Shown piece by piece: positions 58,339-64,000 of a stretch of 64,000 nucleotides of DNA. A program made the translations under genes and the position numbers. The stretch comes from Pascua guehoae. Taxonomy: Eukaryota; Basidiomycota; Tremellomycetes; Trichosporonales; Trichosporonaceae. Position 1 is the stretch's first letter. Each line of letters opens with the position of its first letter. The notes beneath the pieces were generated by a model. The model saw only the letters and a list, made by a program, of their open reading frames with translations, searched no databases and was not told the origin of the DNA. The stretch is taken from the NCBI GenBank assembly GCA_001600415.1, contig BCJX01000025.1:123581-187580 (forward strand), written 5' to 3'.

Positions 58339-59460
58339 GGCACAAGCAGTGCGTTGGCAAAGTGGGTGATGGTGTGAATGGATGATGAACGGGTTGAAGA
58401 ATGTCAATGTCAATGCACACGACACAATTCGACGCTCGCTGTGCTCTGATCCTCTGACGTCAGTAAGATTCACATCATCCTGGCCCCCGGGCCCCCTAGG
58501 GCAGTGCAATGCAGTGCAATGCGATGCCCAGGCAGGAACAACATGTGTGTTTGTTATCATCCATCACCCGTCAACAAGCTCTTCTGATACTGTATCTGCT
58601 TCTCTGCAAAACTCGAACAAGGATCACGAGGCAGACAGTTGCTGCCAGAGACACAAACAATCTTACGTAAAATGATGTCAGTACGGAGACCGCCGCGGGT
58701 GACAAGCAGAGCCATGTGCTCTTGCCGACAGTGTCTCTTGCCGCCTCTGGTCATGTGCCGTCTCTTTCTCGTGCCGCCGGCTTTGTACCAGGCACCTCTT
58801 GGCTTGGGAGCGCGGCAATCTATTCTACGGCCCAGCAGCAGCCAGCAGCAGCCCGAAGATCAGGTCGCCGTCTGGAGAGCTTTTCGAATCGAGCGACCCA
58901 TTCGAAAATGCACACCAACATGCAGTTCTAGAGCACAAGGCACGAGGACCGCGGCGTCGGTCACGAGCGAAAGGACAAGTGGTTGTGGGGGTCACGAGTA
59001 TGAGATGGGGCAAGAGGGGCTTGTCCATCATGTGTTGGGGTCTGGGGGAGGGGATATTTTGAGTGTGCTGATCAGTGACGACCTGTCCCGCTTGTCGTCT
59101 TGATTGTTCTATCCACTACACATCTTCGCATCAACGACCGAAAGGTGAGTGACATACCGATTCTTCGAGATCAAGCGAGGCGGCGCCGAACCGCGGGCCG
59201 AGACCCGACACTGTGGCGGTTTCGGTGTCGGTGGATGATGACGTCGATCACCGCCCATGACGCCAGCGGCACGTTGACAACGGTGACAACCATCCATTCA
59301 CCATCTTGCATCTTGGTCGACCGACGTACATCGTACGCCGGGTCGGAAAACCTATCCCATTCTCAGATGTTCCCTCATAACCCCATAACCCCATTCTGCC
59401 TCCTGTGTCCTCTCCAATATCCCTCGAGCGCACCACGTAACATTCCACTAAAACGGCCAG
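58339..59460. promoter_or_regulatory. Divergent promoter region between F-box gene and malic enzyme gene
   Basis: Both neighbours start away from this 1.1-kb segment. It has GCAGTGCAATGCAGTGCAAT at about 58500-58520 and a CATAACCCCATAACCCCAT repeat near 59377-59396, within the presumed malic enzyme leader. No extra gene is supported. Confidence 0.45.
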
Positions 59461-62717
<3,257 letters not shown>

Positions 62718-63618
62718 GATGCAACACCAGGTGCTCAACGTCGTAAATGATGGAAATGGCACTGGGTTGATTCACCGTGGTATGCACTTTTTGCAATAAT
62801 GTTTTCGTGCAGAATTGTCTGTTTACGCATTACGTATTGCTGTTCCTGGGTTGCAACAATAACAATGGCAGGTTCCCACCGGAGCGGACTTTCAGGGCCG
62901 AAGGCCCTGAAAGTACGCGAAGGTGGCCTGATTTGATTCCGTTAAAGATGAGCGTCCCACCATTCGCCCCGCGCCCCGGCCGCGGGCTGCCCCCGGCCGA
63001 GAAATTTGGGCAGGTGGCGCGGGATAAAATTGTAAAATTGCGAGATGGAAAAAAACTACCAGGGACGTTCATGGTCCAATGCCAATGCCGCATGCCGCAC
63101 AATGCAATCCAGCGCACAGTGACGCTTGTGCACAAGGCATGCAAGGCACAGGCAGGTACCGGAAGCAAAATGAAACAAGCCGTGACATCACAGCAGTTCA
63201 ATGTTGATGCAATATGGCGTTGTTTGTGTTGCGACCCACCTACTGTACAGCGTAACTGCTCATCTGCACTTCCTTCCCTTTGCCTTCCTCCAACTCCATT
63301 CAAGACGTCTTTTCCTTTCTTCTCCACTCCTCTTCTCTTATCATCACTTCTCTTCCTTCCTTCTCTTCTCCTTCACTCCATTCCCAGCCTTTACGACCAT
63401 TCCTTTACCCTGTTCCTTCCTCGTCCTCCTCTCTTCTCCCTCACCCTCACTCCATTCACAACGATGACTTTCTTTTGTCGACCCATCTACTCTCTCTTAC
63501 CCTTTCCCCTTTACCCCTCAATTCCTCACAAACATCATTAATTCGACTGCGACAACTTGACCAAGCCTGCAGGCCTCCTTCCTTTCCTCCAACCAGCACC
63601 GGCTCATCATTGTTGTTG
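62718..63618. other. Downstream region of malic enzyme; leader of a possible small gene
   Basis: The first 200 bp include the hairpin described separately. From about 63270 the sequence is strongly CT-rich (CTTCCTTCTC-type), like a fungal 5' leader, and runs up to the small ORF at 63619. Confidence 0.45.
62888..62914. terminator. Perfect 12-bp hairpin downstream of malic enzyme
   Basis: ACTTTCAGGGCC at 62888-62899 is followed by GAA and then the exact complement GGCCCTGAAAGT at 62903-62914, about 170 nt after the stop codon. It could be a 3' UTR structural element or a relic of a mobile element; function is inferred from position only. Confidence 0.6.
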
Positions 63619-63786
63619 ATGCCTTACACCTATGACCAAGTAGAAGCCATTGTCGACTTCTTTGAGCTGCTCGCCGCTCGTCCACCAGCCAACCTTTGGG
63701 TCGGCATCCCAAATGACAACCAAGAGGAAACCGAGTCTTCGTCACCCACTCCAGAACCTGAAGACACCCTCGACCTGGGACCATGA
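63619..63786 (+). CDS. Possible small acidic protein or first exon at the window edge
   Basis: From the ATG at 63619 the frame gives 55 residues: MPYTYDQVEAIVDFFELLAA, then a short aromatic stretch (LWVGIPNDN) and an acidic Ser/Pro end (EETESSSPTPEPEDTLDLG). It follows a CT-rich leader like those of other genes here. The composition looks real, but no family is recognised, and the gene may continue by splicing beyond the window. Confidence 0.35.
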   Translation: MPYTYDQVEAIVDFFELLAARPPANLWVGIPNDNQEETESSSPTPEPEDTLDLGP

Positions 63787-64000
63787 TGGGTGTAACGACC
63801 AAGATATCGCACGCACCAAAGACGCACAATATCGATAGATATCAATCGATATCCAAGGACAACGGAATCAATCGGACGAACGGTGACAATCCCAATGAAG
63901 GATCACACAACCGACAAGACCACTATCAATGGACGACACGAGTTGGCAACACCAATAGATGACCAGCCACGAGTGCCAGTCACGAGTCATCCACGTGAGC
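63787..64000. other. Right edge of the window
   Basis: Short, with a quasi-palindrome ATATCGAT-AGATATCA-ATCGATAT at 63829-63852. It is too close to the edge to interpret. Confidence 0.3.

Overview
The window is nuclear DNA of a GC-rich, intron-dense fungus. Nearly every confident gene is cut by short GT-AG introns (mostly GTGAGT or GTAAGT donors, with CTAAC or CTGAC branch points close to the acceptor), and the gene repertoire is fungal: Not3/5, Dpb2-type polymerase epsilon subunit, Rpa135, a 161-residue tropomyosin, a Sly41-type transporter. Architecture and composition fit a basidiomycete yeast, most likely Tremellomycetes/Trichosporonales. That placement is inference and no single marker proves it. 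One run of 60 Ns (8989-9048) is an assembly gap.

Left part (1-22.5 kb): a 5'-truncated fasciclin (FAS1) membrane protein; an unrecognised nuclear-looking protein on the minus strand; an orphan protein with a PD-(D/E)XK-like motif; a triose-phosphate-translocator-family transporter; a 1537-residue low-complexity protein on the minus strand; the 30-kDa subunit of mitochondrial complex I (seven exons); and a small secreted ricin-B-type lectin whose last exon does not join in frame.

Middle (22.5-39.8 kb): a gene-poor stretch with a tRNA-Ser(CGA), a small acidic/basic hypothetical protein, a tRNA-Thr(CGT) with an apparent 5-nt intron, ribosomal protein uS19 (Rps15), and a divergent pair, the CCR4-NOT subunit Not3/5 (minus) and the DNA polymerase epsilon B subunit (plus). 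The pair shares a 369-bp promoter with two MluI-box (ACGCGT) elements.

Repeat-rich accessory region (39.8-49.6 kb): no housekeeping gene. It holds two related loci that share a leader and the start MVNYH, then a conserved SDLPAFRDPP block. Between them a 61-bp block lies in opposite orientation. It also holds several minisatellites, including a three-copy nested repeat with 33-bp and 21/22-bp arrays.

Right part (49.6-64 kb): tropomyosin (start codon and stop codon each in their own exon), the second-largest subunit of RNA polymerase I, an F-box protein on the minus strand, an NAD-type malic enzyme with a 15-nt exon, and a possible small ORF at the right edge.

The genes do not form one pathway. 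They are ordinary eukaryotic neighbours covering respiration and carbon metabolism (complex I, malic enzyme), ribosome production (uS19, Pol I), mRNA turnover, DNA replication and the actin cytoskeleton. Exon boundaries were read by eye from splice sites, reading phase and family knowledge. Joined exons add up to whole codons in every confident gene.
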